The notes under the pieces: model-generated
The model's input: the letters and a program-made list of their open reading frames with translations, nothing else
What the model was told of the DNA's origin: nothing
Database searches by the model: none
In this document: positions 1-8,082 of the stretch, piece by piece
Layout: each line of letters opens with the position of its first letter
Numbering within the stretch: position 1 is the stretch's first letter
Program-made: the position numbers and the translations under genes
Assembly: GCA_964596695.1 (NCBI GenBank)
Contig: CAZQVE010000009.1
Location: forward strand, 1 to 28,418
Length of the DNA: 28,418 nt
Origin: UBA2112 sp964596695
Lineage (GTDB): Bacteria > Patescibacteriota > Saccharimonadia > Saccharimonadales > Saccharimonadaceae
Direction: 5' to 3'

Positions 1-55
1 GAACCCGGATTGCCAGGATGAAAACCTGGTGTCCTAACCGTTAGACGATGAGACC
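1..55 (-). tRNA. tRNA-Glu (TTC), 3' part cut by window edge
   Basis: Read on the minus strand, the sequence shows an acceptor strand GGTCTCA, T8, a D-arm, and an anticodon stem CCAGG/CCTGG around the loop TTTTCAT, which gives anticodon TTC. The start of the T-arm (CCGGGTTC) follows. The remaining T-arm, acceptor 3' strand and CCA lie outside the window. A TACAAT -10 box on the minus strand at 65-70 is correctly placed to start transcription just upstream. Confidence 0.93.
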
Positions 56-119
56 ATGTATTTGATTGTAACGTGCACTTCTCGTATTTCGCGATATTTT
101 GCTTCACCCGTTCGGGCAG

Positions 120-131
120 CCTGGTGTCCTA
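120..131. repeat. Direct copy of an internal tRNA-Glu segment
   Basis: CCTGGTGTCCTA at 120-131 repeats 25-36 inside tRNA-Glu, 95 bp to the right, and is followed by a degenerate continuation ending in CGAT. It looks like a decayed partial duplicate of the tRNA. Unlike the Lys, Arg, His and Gly loci, no clear inverted partner was found. The rest of 56-404 shows no credible gene or other structure. Confidence 0.5.
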
Positions 132-404
132 GTCACGATAAATTGTTATCCCTTCAAATTTCATGCGAAGAGCAACAAGAACCATCACTAGTACATCCTT
201 GCGCTCTTCTGAAATTTGCGTCCCGTTTATCTATAGATATCGGGGAAAATAGGGGTTTGGTGAGAAGACGCGCTGTATACGGTACGTTTTCTCAACTTTG
301 CCCACTATACCAGACGATAGCTGCTTTGTCCACCCCTGTTGTTATTTGTTTATGGTAAGATTATAAATTTTTATTGTGTTTACGCCAAGTTTGTTGTGTG
401 TATA

Positions 405-433
405 TTGACTTTTTAAGCATTTTGTGCTAAATT
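405..433 (+). promoter_or_regulatory. Promoter, TTGACT-17-TAAATT with extended -10
   Basis: TTGACT (405-410) and TAAATT (428-433) are 17 nt apart, and the -10 is preceded by TGC, giving an extended -10. Transcription would begin near 440 and run through the hairpin-rich leader to the gene at 758. Confidence 0.6.
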
Positions 434-439
434 AATACA

Positions 440-757
440 GACAGTTACTTGAGGTGGAGACTCAGCGTAGCGGTGGACGCTTAACAAATCAGATTGTTAT
501 AGTACACGGTTCTGTGTAAGTGGCGCGAATACTGCAAGACAAGAAGAGGTAGTCTTGCAATATTCGCGCTGCTTATGCAGCATTCCCGTACATATACGAA
601 AAGTTATTACAGTCGCTTCATTCTACAGAGTGAGCAGCTAGCTGAGCTATCCGCGTGATGGTTCAGCTAGCTGCTCCCCTACCATGGGCAGTGACCGCGG
701 ATGCGGACAATTCTGCTCGCGTCCGCGAGCCCATGACCAGGAAGGAAGTGATACCAC
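440..757 (+). other. Long 5' leader with four strong hairpins
   Basis: Between the promoter and the start codon lie four separate stem-loops. The first pairs 523-540 with 552-569, 17 of 18 bp, around an 11-nt loop. The second is GCTGC-TTAT-GCAGC at 568-581. The third is a perfect 14-bp stem, 632-645 with 663-676. The fourth is nested, 683-689 with 729-735 enclosing 703-708 with 721-726, and ends just before the ribosome binding site. None is followed by a U-run, so they do not look like terminators. This may be a structured 5' UTR, a processed small RNA, or part of an acquired cassette. No known RNA family was recognised. Confidence 0.4.
485..501 (+). repeat. Left copy of a 17-bp inverted repeat flanking the 758-1969 gene
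   Basis: CAAATCAGATTGTTATA is the perfect reverse complement of 2043-2059. The pair encloses the hairpin leader, the proline-rich gene and its terminator (about 1.57 kb). No target-site duplication is visible outside the repeats. Confidence 0.7.
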
Positions 758-1969
758 ATGGTAGAGAACGAAAATCAGGGACAGGAGGACTACCGTCCGC
801 CTGCTCACAGGAAGGTAGCCGACGAGCCACAGCAACGAAGCTGGGCTGTCGTCGCCGGAGCGGTGATTGGCATCTTAGCAATCGCTGCCGCCGTACTGGT
901 TACCGCGCTTGTCACCAGCAATTCGGATGATGCCACATCGACATCGATGTCGACTCCCGCCTCCGCCGCACCTGACGCGCCGAAGGTTGTCGGCCTGGCT
1001 TCTGCCGATGCGTTGGCTCCCGCCGCCTGCCCTGATGGCAGGAAGCACTTTTGGGCGTACGACGCCCCGGAGGGCACCAATGCGATGGGTCCCAAGCTGA
1101 GCGTACCGTTGAACGACGAAGGCGCTCGTATCGCTCGGGATCGGTGGTGGACCAAGTGGGTCTGCGACCCGGCATGGTCCGGTCACGCGTTCGAAGGACA
1201 GACGGTCGACGAACCGAAGAACTTCGATCCCGTGGTGGCACAGGACAAGGCCGAACTGTTCAACACCAACCCAGTTGAGTGGCAGAACGCTGTCGACCAG
1301 GTCTTCCAGGACATCACCGGCTTTGAGCTGCGTGACTACGGGACGACTCGGTACGACTCGGTGGGCATGATTCCCGACCCCTCGGGTGATCGGTCCAAGC
1401 TGCCGCACATGACCAAGTGGGGCGAACAGCCGGAGCTGCACCTCGTCCTCGTCGTCAAGACGAAGACACACGGTGAGCGCCTGTACCGGCTGGATTGCGA
1501 CGAGCAGTTCTCGGCGCCGGAGCTCGTGAAGTTCACACCTCCTCCGCCATCAACTCCGCCGCAAACCACGCCGCCTCCGCCGCCGCCGACAAAGACGACG
1601 CCTCCCCCTCCGCCGCCGACGACAGAGACGACACCGCCTCCTCCGCCGACGACAGAGACCACGCCGCCTCCGCCGCCGCCGTGCCCCCCGGGTACGGTTC
1701 CGCCGGAATGCCTGAAGCCGAAGGACACGGATACCAGTATGTATCCGCACGATCCCGACGCCCACGGTACGGTCACGGAGAGCGCATCGCCGCCTCATGT
1801 TCCGGAGACTCCGGCAGGGACAACCCTACCCGGCACACCCGCCGGACCGGAAGTCACTGCACCGTCGGCAACTACGCCCGCACCGGATGTCAACACCGAG
1901 GCTCCGCCGATTCCTCAGGCACCGACGCCTGACGATCCCGCGGATACCGACGTGACGCCGGTGGGCTGA
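758..1969 (+). CDS. Membrane-anchored, proline-rich extracellular protein of unknown function
   Basis: The 403-residue protein has a short charged cytoplasmic start, one transmembrane segment at about residues 29-52, and an extracellular domain of about 200 residues containing a few cysteines. A stalk follows with repeated TTPPPPPPT-type units at about residues 265-320, then a CPPGTVPPE turn and a Pro/Thr-rich tail. There is no LPxTG signal, so the N-terminal segment is the likely anchor. An AGGAAGG-type ribosome binding site precedes the ATG. I do not recognise the globular domain. The proline stalk and alanine-rich TM resemble envelope proteins of mycolic-acid actinobacteria and their phages, so transfer from an actinobacterial host is possible; this is inference. 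The gene sits alone inside a 17-bp inverted repeat with its own promoter and terminator. Confidence 0.85.
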   Translation: MVENENQGQEDYRPPAHRKVADEPQQRSWAVVAGAVIGILAIAAAVLVTALVTSNSDDATSTSMSTPASAAPDAPKVVGLASADALAPAACPDGRKHFWAYDAPEGTNAMGPKLSVPLNDEGARIARDRWWTKWVCDPAWSGHAFEGQTVDEPKNFDPVVAQDKAELFNTNPVEWQNAVDQVFQDITGFELRDYGTTRYDSVGMIPDPSGDRSKLPHMTKWGEQPELHLVLVVKTKTHGERLYRLDCDEQFSAPELVKFTPPPPSTPPQTTPPPPPPTKTTPPPPPPTTETTPPPPPTTETTPPPPPPCPPGTVPPECLKPKDTDTSMYPHDPDAHGTVTESASPPHVPETPAGTTLPGTPAGPEVTAPSATTPAPDVNTEAPPIPQAPTPDDPADTDVTPVG

Positions 1970-2000
1970 GTCGTAATAACTGAATAGTCGTACGGGAGAC

Positions 2001-2029
2001 CCCCGGAGCCAGTTCGCTGGCTTCCGGGG
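2001..2029 (+). terminator. TTCG-loop terminator after the proline-rich gene
   Basis: CCCCGGAGCCAG (2001-2012), TTCG, and CTGGCTTCCGGGG (2017-2029) form a GC-rich stem with one bulged T, 32 nt after the stop codon. The tract that follows is only moderately T-rich. Confidence 0.65.
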
Positions 2030-2042
2030 TTAACCCTTGTTT

Positions 2043-2059
2043 TATAACAATCTGATTTG
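2043..2059 (-). repeat. Right copy of the 17-bp inverted repeat
   Basis: TATAACAATCTGATTTG is the exact reverse complement of 485-501. It lies between the terminator of the proline-rich gene and the start of the next gene. Confidence 0.7.
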
Positions 2060-2137
2060 CGGCGAGCCTTAACAATTAGTTTCGTAGCAAAACATTAAAT
2101 TAATTCTCGATAGGTGGGCTATCGGAGAGGAGAATGT

Positions 2138-3355
2138 ATGAAAGCATTTTTTAACGCTATTAAGCGTTCACCAAAACTTGCTGTTCTCGTAGCAGCGATT
2201 GCTGGTGCGATCATCGTTCCTGCCGCTCTGTTGGCATGGGGACCTGACCGCCCAACATACACGACAGCCCATCCGGCTGATCATGTTGTGTTCAACTCAA
2301 TTACCGACAACCCTGCTTACGGCGACGAACGTGATTTCGTCAAGATCCGTGACGCGGCAGCCGGTGGAGCCTTCAGCGACAAAGTCCAGCTTCAGGCTGG
2401 CAAAGAATATGAAGTATACGTGTACTACCACAACAATGCTTCATCAACTCTGAACGATGCCGCGCATAACTACGCTGGCGTCGCCAAGAACGTAAAACTG
2501 CGTACCGAGATGCCTGCTGTTGTCAAAGCTGGCAAGACCGGCTACATCAACGGTTACATCAGCGCGAGCAACGCGAATCCTGGTACCGTCTATGACGATG
2601 CCAAGGTAACCGCTTCGAGTGACATCGCACTTCGCTACGTACCGAACTCGGCCGTCATTACCAACTTCGGCGCATCAAACGGCCAGCACTTGGCAGATAC
2701 GATGATGACAACCGGTGCACCGCTTGGCTTTAGCAGCCTGGACGGTGTTGTTCCCGGCTGTAACGAGTACTCGGGTTACGTCAAATTCCGCGTCAAAGCG
2801 GACCAACCGAACTTCGAGGTAAACAAAGTAGTTTCCCTAGCCGGCAAAGGTGCTTACAGCGAATCTGTAAGTGTCAAACCTGGCGACAAGGTGGATTACC
2901 GCATCAAGTACAAGAACGTCGGTACTGTCCAACAGGACAACGTTATCGTCAAAGATAACCTTCCAAAGGGCATGAAGTACGTTCCTGGTACTACCTATGT
3001 ATCCAACAAAAAGACGGACAACAAATGGAGTAAGGTTGACAGTGATGAGCTCGTTAAGGGCGGCATCAATGTCGGTTCTTACGCCCCGGGCGGTGCAGCT
3101 TACGTGAAGTTTACGGCTGTCGCCGAGGGTGCCTGCGGTGTCGATACGCTCGTCAATAGCGCCAGCGCAAACACCGAAAACGGTTCAAAAAGCGACACGG
3201 CTAACGTCGTCGTCAAAAAAGTATGTACACCACCTGAGCTACCACACACTGGTATCAATACGGGTGTCGCGACCTTCGTCGGTCTCGGCATTGCAACCGC
3301 TGCTGCAGCTTACGCTGTAACCAGCGAACGTGTACGCAATCTGCTACGACGCTAA
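2138..3355 (+). CDS. LPxTG-anchored DUF11-type surface protein
   Basis: The start is set at 2138 (MKAFFNAIKRS) because GGAGAGGAG sits directly upstream; an in-frame ATG at 2114 has no such site. This gives 405 residues. A signal peptide occupies about residues 1-34. The N-terminal ectodomain contains GDERDFVKIRD and EVYVYYHNNA. A DUF11-like beta domain at about 235-350 includes VKPGDKVDYRIKYKNVG and DNLPKGMKYVPGT. The C-terminus is a classical sorting signal: LPHTG, about 20 hydrophobic residues, then RVRNLLRR. The protein is therefore expected to be exported and linked to the cell wall by a sortase, which is not in this window. It is probably an abundant surface or adhesion protein. A strong terminator follows. 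Confidence 0.88.
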   Translation: MKAFFNAIKRSPKLAVLVAAIAGAIIVPAALLAWGPDRPTYTTAHPADHVVFNSITDNPAYGDERDFVKIRDAAAGGAFSDKVQLQAGKEYEVYVYYHNNASSTLNDAAHNYAGVAKNVKLRTEMPAVVKAGKTGYINGYISASNANPGTVYDDAKVTASSDIALRYVPNSAVITNFGASNGQHLADTMMTTGAPLGFSSLDGVVPGCNEYSGYVKFRVKADQPNFEVNKVVSLAGKGAYSESVSVKPGDKVDYRIKYKNVGTVQQDNVIVKDNLPKGMKYVPGTTYVSNKKTDNKWSKVDSDELVKGGINVGSYAPGGAAYVKFTAVAEGACGVDTLVNSASANTENGSKSDTANVVVKKVCTPPELPHTGINTGVATFVGLGIATAAAAYAVTSERVRNLLRR

Positions 3356-3402
3356 TTCGAGTCTGACCGCTCCCCCTATCGAGTGTGGGCTCGAACTCCA
3401 TG

Positions 3403-3431
3403 AATAACCCCCGTTTTATACGGGGGTTATT
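3403..3431 (+). terminator. Rho-independent terminator
   Basis: AATAACCCCCG (3403-3413), a 7-nt loop and CGGGGGTTATT (3421-3431) form an 11-bp stem followed by TTGTTTG. It ends the surface-protein transcript. Confidence 0.85.
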
Positions 3432-3486
3432 TGTTTGTGCGTGGTTGCCTTTGGTTTCTATCGTGCTTAGCGGTATTATAGTAGTA

Positions 3487-3705
3487 ATGAGCTCTAAGAA
3501 AAAACGATCAGCCAGCCGGCGAAAGCAGTACAAAGGCAGCGTATCAGCACGGCCAACGATTACGAAAGTCAGCGCGGTCAAGCGTAACCCTGCCCATCAA
3601 TGGTGGATCGATCATCGGCGAGTTCTCAAGCCTATGCTACCTGTCGCCGGTATCATACTCGTTGTCATTTTGATTATCATTGGAATTATAACGATTATTT
3701 TGTAG
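3487..3705 (+). CDS. Small basic single-pass membrane protein
   Basis: The 72-residue protein has a strongly basic N-terminal half (MSSKKKRSASRRKQYKG) and one C-terminal hydrophobic segment at about residues 49-72 (VAGIILVVILIIIGIITIIL), consistent with a tail-anchored, cytoplasm-facing protein. The start at 3487 is chosen because a TATTAT/TATAGT -10-like sequence lies a few nt upstream (probable leaderless mRNA) and the upstream in-frame sequence runs through a terminator. Its last codons overlap the end of the convergent histidine kinase gene by 11 bp. Function is unknown. Confidence 0.6.
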   Translation: MSSKKKRSASRRKQYKGSVSARPTITKVSAVKRNPAHQWWIDHRRVLKPMLPVAGIILVVILIIIGIITIIL

Positions 3706-5905
3706 CGATGGCTGGCTCGGGTTCGGGTTCGGCAGCAGGCTGTGCGACCTGTGATTCTTCAAGTGGCAAGCGGAAACCAAATGTACTACCCTTGCCCTCC
3801 TGTGAGCTAAAAATAATTGATCCACGATGAGCCTTTATTACTCTCCGGGCAAGGTACAGGCCGACACCCGTCCCATCAGGTCGCTGCTTGCGGGCATTCT
3901 TGGCGCGGAAGAATTTATTGAACAGCCGCGCCTGCTCTTCTTGCGGTACCCCAATACCAGTGTCGACAACCGTCACCGCGACATCGTTAGCTACCTTTTC
4001 GACGGTGATAACGATCGTGCTGTTCTCGGGTGAGTAGTATATGGCATTGTCAATAAAATTCATGATAACTTGCCGGATTTTTGACTCGTCAGCCATGACC
4101 ATTAACTGTTCACGAGTTGCCTTAAGCCGCAGTTTTATGCCATGACTGGCAGCAATTAATTGCAGGTCAGATACTTCTTGCCGCACTATCCTACCTATGT
4201 CAAAAGGTGTCCTATCGATCATGAACCTGCCAGTCTGTAGTCGTGAGACGTTCAAGAAGTCACTAATAAGCCCGACCATCCGCTCGCTGCCCTTGAACGC
4301 TTCGAGGAGTAGTCTTTGTTGCCGCGGCGAAATATTGCCCGCATCACCCTCGAGCACCATACTGATATAGCCCTTGACACTGGTCAACGGCGTACGAAGT
4401 TGATGGCTCGCCATACTCATAAACTCGTCCTTTACCTCGTCCAGATGTTTAAGTTGAGCATTGGAAGACCGTAGCTCTTTAGTCGCGACGTCAATCCGCT
4501 GTTGCAGCGTGGCATTCAGCTCCTTCACTTCATGCAGCGACAATGCGTTTTGGATAGCAATCACCAGCTCATTACTGATAGCCGTTAGAACACTCAGATC
4601 ACGGCGGGTATAGTTGCCGCTCAAGTGGTCACCCAGTATAAGATATCCCGCGACCTTGTCAGCGTTCCGCAAAGGCATGACAAGCGCTATCTGATGGCTT
4701 TGTAGCATCCGCCGCAACTTTTGGCTCTTGTATAGCAAGTCATCCACCTGGATAATCGCGTCGTTGTTCGTCGCAACGTATTCGTCCAACAACCGCACAT
4801 CACGAATCGGCAGACTGGAATGACCATGCGTTCCGGCTGACATGTGATGTTCAACGGTATTTGTATAGTGGAGGAAAAAGAACGCTTGCTCAGCCTTGAA
4901 GGTCGTAGCAATTTCATGAGACGCCCTCTCGAGCAGACCGCGCAGATCCGTCGTTGACGTCAAGAGGGTACTGAGTTTGCTGAAAAACGCCTCCGTCTTG
5001 TAGTTGTCGTGATAGAAAATGTCGTCAGTAATCTTGTCGAAAACCTGTTTGATCGGCTGAAACATAAATGCCAATCCGAGTGCCATCAAAATATTAGCGG
5101 GGCTAATACTGACGCCTGTCGACACATGGCTCTTCATTATCGTCACCGAAACAATATAGGCAAACGCGTAATAAATCCCCGCAAGAGTCAGCAGTGTCAG
5201 CACATACACCGCGCTTCGCACGGCGGCGAATTTTATATCAAACAGCTGGTGTCTGACAATCGCATAGGCAACCATAATGACGAAAAACGTCGTATAGAGC
5301 GGGCTAAGGATAATAAAGCTGGTTGTGTGCAATAAGACCGGCAACATAAAACTTGTCACGGGCGCAAAGAAGAGGATTGGCACGATTCCAATCAATACGT
5401 AGACGTGTTGCCCGTGCTTTGTCCCCCTTGTCGTACTCGCGCCCCTGAAAAGAACAGCAAGGCACATGCCGACGACGATAACGAAGTGACCGATAAAGAG
5501 AGCCGCACCCCATGCCGGAACGGGCGTTGGTGTCGCAGCGTCGGCAACAAGACGACTAAATACGAGCGGGGTCGCGTCAACCACTGCCACGACGACAGAC
5601 GCCAGCAATACTAGAATCACACTTTTCTTACGGATCGCTCCGTTGCTATCAGCCTGCAAGAGTCGCGTCAAAATATACAACAACCCTATGGCGATTGTGG
5701 TTGCGCACACGACGACACGTATGTACGTCAACGCCTCGACGCTCGGCTTGATCGTCATATAATTCGCGATCGCGATAGTTAGAAAGGCTACTGTCAGAAG
5801 ACCATACACGATATTGAGCAATCGCCTGACATCTCTAGTCACGACGAAAACACCTATGACGGTGCTCACGAGGATGCTTACCGCCATGATTGTAAACTCA
5901 ATCAT
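3695..5905 (-). CDS. Sensor histidine kinase with 8 TM segments and a GAF-like domain
   Basis: This 736-residue kinase has about eight N-terminal membrane segments (residues 1-285). A GAF-like domain lies at about 300-455, then a coiled-coil linker with LNATLQQRIDVATKELRS. The HisKA phosphoacceptor is SHQLRTPL with His501. The HATPase has its N-box around Asn616-Asn620, G1 DTGIG (648-652) and G2 GTGVGL (678-683). All catalytic motifs are intact, so it should autophosphorylate. The multi-pass sensor suggests a membrane or hydrophobic ligand; the actual signal is unknown. It is the last gene of a minus-strand run with the ThiF-like gene and the two paralogs. The natural partner in the window is the receiver at 9045. 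A TATACT box at 5912-5917 gives it its own near-leaderless promoter. Confidence 0.93.
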   Translation of the reverse strand: MIEFTIMAVSILVSTVIGVFVVTRDVRRLLNIVYGLLTVAFLTIAIANYMTIKPSVEALTYIRVVVCATTIAIGLLYILTRLLQADSNGAIRKKSVILVLLASVVVAVVDATPLVFSRLVADAATPTPVPAWGAALFIGHFVIVVGMCLAVLFRGASTTRGTKHGQHVYVLIGIVPILFFAPVTSFMLPVLLHTTSFIILSPLYTTFFVIMVAYAIVRHQLFDIKFAAVRSAVYVLTLLTLAGIYYAFAYIVSVTIMKSHVSTGVSISPANILMALGLAFMFQPIKQVFDKITDDIFYHDNYKTEAFFSKLSTLLTSTTDLRGLLERASHEIATTFKAEQAFFFLHYTNTVEHHMSAGTHGHSSLPIRDVRLLDEYVATNNDAIIQVDDLLYKSQKLRRMLQSHQIALVMPLRNADKVAGYLILGDHLSGNYTRRDLSVLTAISNELVIAIQNALSLHEVKELNATLQQRIDVATKELRSSNAQLKHLDEVKDEFMSMASHQLRTPLTSVKGYISMVLEGDAGNISPRQQRLLLEAFKGSERMVGLISDFLNVSRLQTGRFMIDRTPFDIGRIVRQEVSDLQLIAASHGIKLRLKATREQLMVMADESKIRQVIMNFIDNAIYYSPENSTIVITVEKVANDVAVTVVDTGIGVPQEEQARLFNKFFRAKNARKQRPDGTGVGLYLARRVIKAHRGSIIFSSQEGKGSTFGFRLPLEESQVAQPAAEPEPEPAIATK

Positions 5906-5911
5906 AACCTC

Positions 5912-5917
5912 AGTATA
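5912..5917 (-). promoter_or_regulatory. -10 box TATACT for the histidine kinase
   Basis: Minus-strand TATACT lies 6 nt upstream of the kinase ATG, so the mRNA would have almost no leader. This allows kinase expression independent of the upstream ThiF-like gene. Confidence 0.45.
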
Positions 5918-5943
5918 GAACAGAGGGGGAAATATGGCTATGC

Positions 5944-7116
5944 TTATTTAGAACGTTTCAATGCGCCGTAAACGGTTCGTACTCGTTCACCGAGCGGATC
6001 GGGTTGCGGCATGTTGATGACCTTGCGTGGCGTAAGCACGCTGCGACCGGATTTTGGACCGCGCCCCAGGATAATTTCCTTGGCAGTCAGTTCTGCCAAG
6101 GCACCGCCCATCGCGGCTGTCGAACCAAGCTGCGGGAAGCCGCCAAGTGTCTTGTCAATCTCGACAAGCGAGCCGAGCAGACGCGCCGACGCGTTCCGAA
6201 TACCGATAATTTTCACCATCAAGCGTTTCTTTTCTTCGGCGCTCAGCTGGTCGTCCGCTAATTTGTCGGCATCCGCACTGCTAATACGCCCGAGAAACGC
6301 TTTGGTGTCCGGTTGCGTGTCGTACCGTTCGACATCAATCATTGATTTTTCACCAACGTCCGTTGCCATGATGAGCGGCACGCGGTGTTCGGCTGCAAAC
6401 CGCCGCAATACCACCTTGGCACCCAAGTCATCCACCTCGTCGAACACGACGTCTGGGTTAAATGCTTCCAACTGCGCTAACGAATCCCGGGTTAGGCCGT
6501 CTCTCAAATGCGTCTGTCGTACATACGGATCAAGTTCGCTTGTTTTCCGAGCGGCAATATCAACCTTGGTCGTACCTACCGCAGGCATACCGGATCGGAT
6601 ACGGTTCAGGTTCGGTACCGACAGCGTATCTCTGTCTGCATACAGCATGTCTGAACCGACACCGCCAGTCACCAGTTGTTCTCCTACGGCACTACCGACG
6701 CTCATGCCGATAACCGCGATTCGCGCCAATAATAATTCCCGCTGCTCTTCCGGTGTGAAAAGATTTCGGTTGCGAAATGTCCTCAGTTCCTGATGATCTT
6801 GCTTGTCGGCAAATCGTACGACTTTGTTTGACCACGGGAAGTGCACCCAAGTACCGAAGCCAGCACCCTGCCGATAAATGTCTGACACGAACGCCTCTTT
6901 TTGCGCGGTGTCATCTTTGCCGTCAGGATGGTGCATCTCGTACAAGTCTTCGGCAATTGTCTGAATCGGGTCGATAACTTGTATGTTCCAGTTGCTCAAT
7001 AGTCGGTGGCGCAACTCCTCGCTGGCGTCAGCTTCTGTCAATTTGAACATATCGGGTTGAGACCATTTCGGCTCTTCCACGCTTCTCTCTTTTAATAGTC
7101 TTTCAATACCCGCCAT
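5944..7116 (-). CDS. ThiF/MoeB/E1-like adenylyltransferase lacking all cysteines
   Basis: A 390-residue member of the E1-like superfamily, which adenylates carboxyl groups (C-termini of ubiquitin-like carriers or peptides). An N-terminal extension of about 130 residues precedes the Rossmann ATP-binding core: IAVIGMSVGSAVG (133-145), YADRDTLSVPNLNR (159-172, with the expected Asp, Asn and Arg-finger) and Lys184. The protein contains no cysteine, so it has neither the E1 thioester cysteine nor the CxxC zinc pairs of MoeB/ThiF. It should act by adenylation alone, as MccB does, or form another bond. AAGGAGG sits ideally before the ATG. The start is 10 bp after the upstream paralog, so they are cotranscribed. 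The substrate is unknown; no ubiquitin-like protein or obvious small peptide gene is adjacent. Confidence 0.85.
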   Translation of the reverse strand: MAGIERLLKERSVEEPKWSQPDMFKLTEADASEELRHRLLSNWNIQVIDPIQTIAEDLYEMHHPDGKDDTAQKEAFVSDIYRQGAGFGTWVHFPWSNKVVRFADKQDHQELRTFRNRNLFTPEEQRELLLARIAVIGMSVGSAVGEQLVTGGVGSDMLYADRDTLSVPNLNRIRSGMPAVGTTKVDIAARKTSELDPYVRQTHLRDGLTRDSLAQLEAFNPDVVFDEVDDLGAKVVLRRFAAEHRVPLIMATDVGEKSMIDVERYDTQPDTKAFLGRISSADADKLADDQLSAEEKKRLMVKIIGIRNASARLLGSLVEIDKTLGGFPQLGSTAAMGGALAELTAKEIILGRGPKSGRSVLTPRKVINMPQPDPLGERVRTVYGALKRSK

Positions 7117-7126
7117 TACAGCCTCC

Positions 7127-8017
7127 TTATCCTAAATTTTCTACTATAGCGCGCCTCATGATCGCCATGTCGGTATCTAATTGGTCATCCGAAAGCCCAT
7201 CGGTAAAAAACCGGAACCGTTTCAGTTGGCGGTCTTTGTCTTTATGCGTATCCGAACCGTTCGTACTAATGGCACTTTCGTAGATTTGCCTGATAAACTT
7301 CCTCGTATCGGTCACGACAGGTACCAGGCGTACGTCTGGATTTACCCGCTCGTCATCCATAGCGACCGGATTACCGACCTGCAATACGGCCTGTTCGCCA
7401 AATTCACGCTTCAAAAAACTGTAGGTGGTGTCAACGATACTGAAGAACCATATCTCATGACGATCATTTTCAAGCGACTGGTGGATTCCGTCGCGAATAA
7501 TCTCAAAAATCCCCTCGGGGTCACTGCCGCGCGACCTGCCGAGCGCAGCAATTTCACGGAGCATGTACTGCGGCTGGTTTTCATCAACGCTGCGTAAATA
7601 TTGTTCGCCCCAGTCATACAACGAATCTTTGCTCAGTATATACGCCGGCAAATCTTCGCGGCTACCTCCCTCGGGTATGTCGTGCATGCGCCACGTTGCG
7701 CTGTTTAGCACGACCTCGTCCGTCAATAGGTCGCGCCGTTCGGTTTTCGAACAGGCAAGCACGTACGTAATGTCATTACCTCTGGACTTATCCAGGTCGG
7801 CGGGAAGCCGATAATACAACCGTCCGTCATCGTTTATTTCTTCCAGCCCGTCAGGATGAACGAATCGCGCCAAGACGAAACTTTCGGCGTGAACATGCTG
7901 CGCCATAAGGGCAGAGGCTGGATCGACGTCTTCTGTAAATGAATGGATATGGAAGGAGTCTTGGCGTTCGGGAGGTTTGTATGTGTCGGAATATCGGAAC
8001 TGTTCGGTAATACTCAC
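7127..8017 (-). CDS. Unknown protein, paralog of the 8083-8973 product
   Basis: The 296-residue protein begins with GTG. It aligns by eye along its length with the 296-residue product of the next gene upstream. Shared blocks are AQHVHAESFVLARFVHPDGL, EIWFFSIVDTT and DVRLVPVVTDTRKF. There is no signal peptide or membrane segment. I could not assign a family. The N-terminal AESF/ARFVHPDGL block and the late VRLVP strand are reminiscent of N-acyltransferases of the GNAT/autoinducer-synthase fold, but this is a guess without a structural search. Tight linkage (10 bp) to the ThiF-like gene suggests it supplies or modifies the substrate for adenylation. Confidence 0.8.
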   Translation of the reverse strand: MSITEQFRYSDTYKPPERQDSFHIHSFTEDVDPASALMAQHVHAESFVLARFVHPDGLEEINDDGRLYYRLPADLDKSRGNDITYVLACSKTERRDLLTDEVVLNSATWRMHDIPEGGSREDLPAYILSKDSLYDWGEQYLRSVDENQPQYMLREIAALGRSRGSDPEGIFEIIRDGIHQSLENDRHEIWFFSIVDTTYSFLKREFGEQAVLQVGNPVAMDDERVNPDVRLVPVVTDTRKFIRQIYESAISTNGSDTHKDKDRQLKRFRFFTDGLSDDQLDTDMAIMRRAIVENLG

Positions 8018-8082
8018 TGAAAACGACTGCCTCTTTTTATCTCTTTTTATTATTTACATTATGGCTTCATTATTTATGATTG

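Noticed and set aside
56..358. 100-codon plus-strand ORF beginning at the tRNA-Glu 5' end
   Set aside because: No ribosome site, Cys- and Ser-rich random-looking product, and it runs through the tRNA remnant and promoter region.
875..1471. 198-codon minus-strand ORF opposite the proline-rich gene
   Set aside because: It is the antisense of a GC-rich gene with biased third positions; no start signals or recognisable domain.
6011..6793. 260-codon plus-strand ORF opposite the ThiF-like gene
   Set aside because: Ser/Arg/Pro-rich shadow of a coding strand whose own product has clear E1-like motifs.
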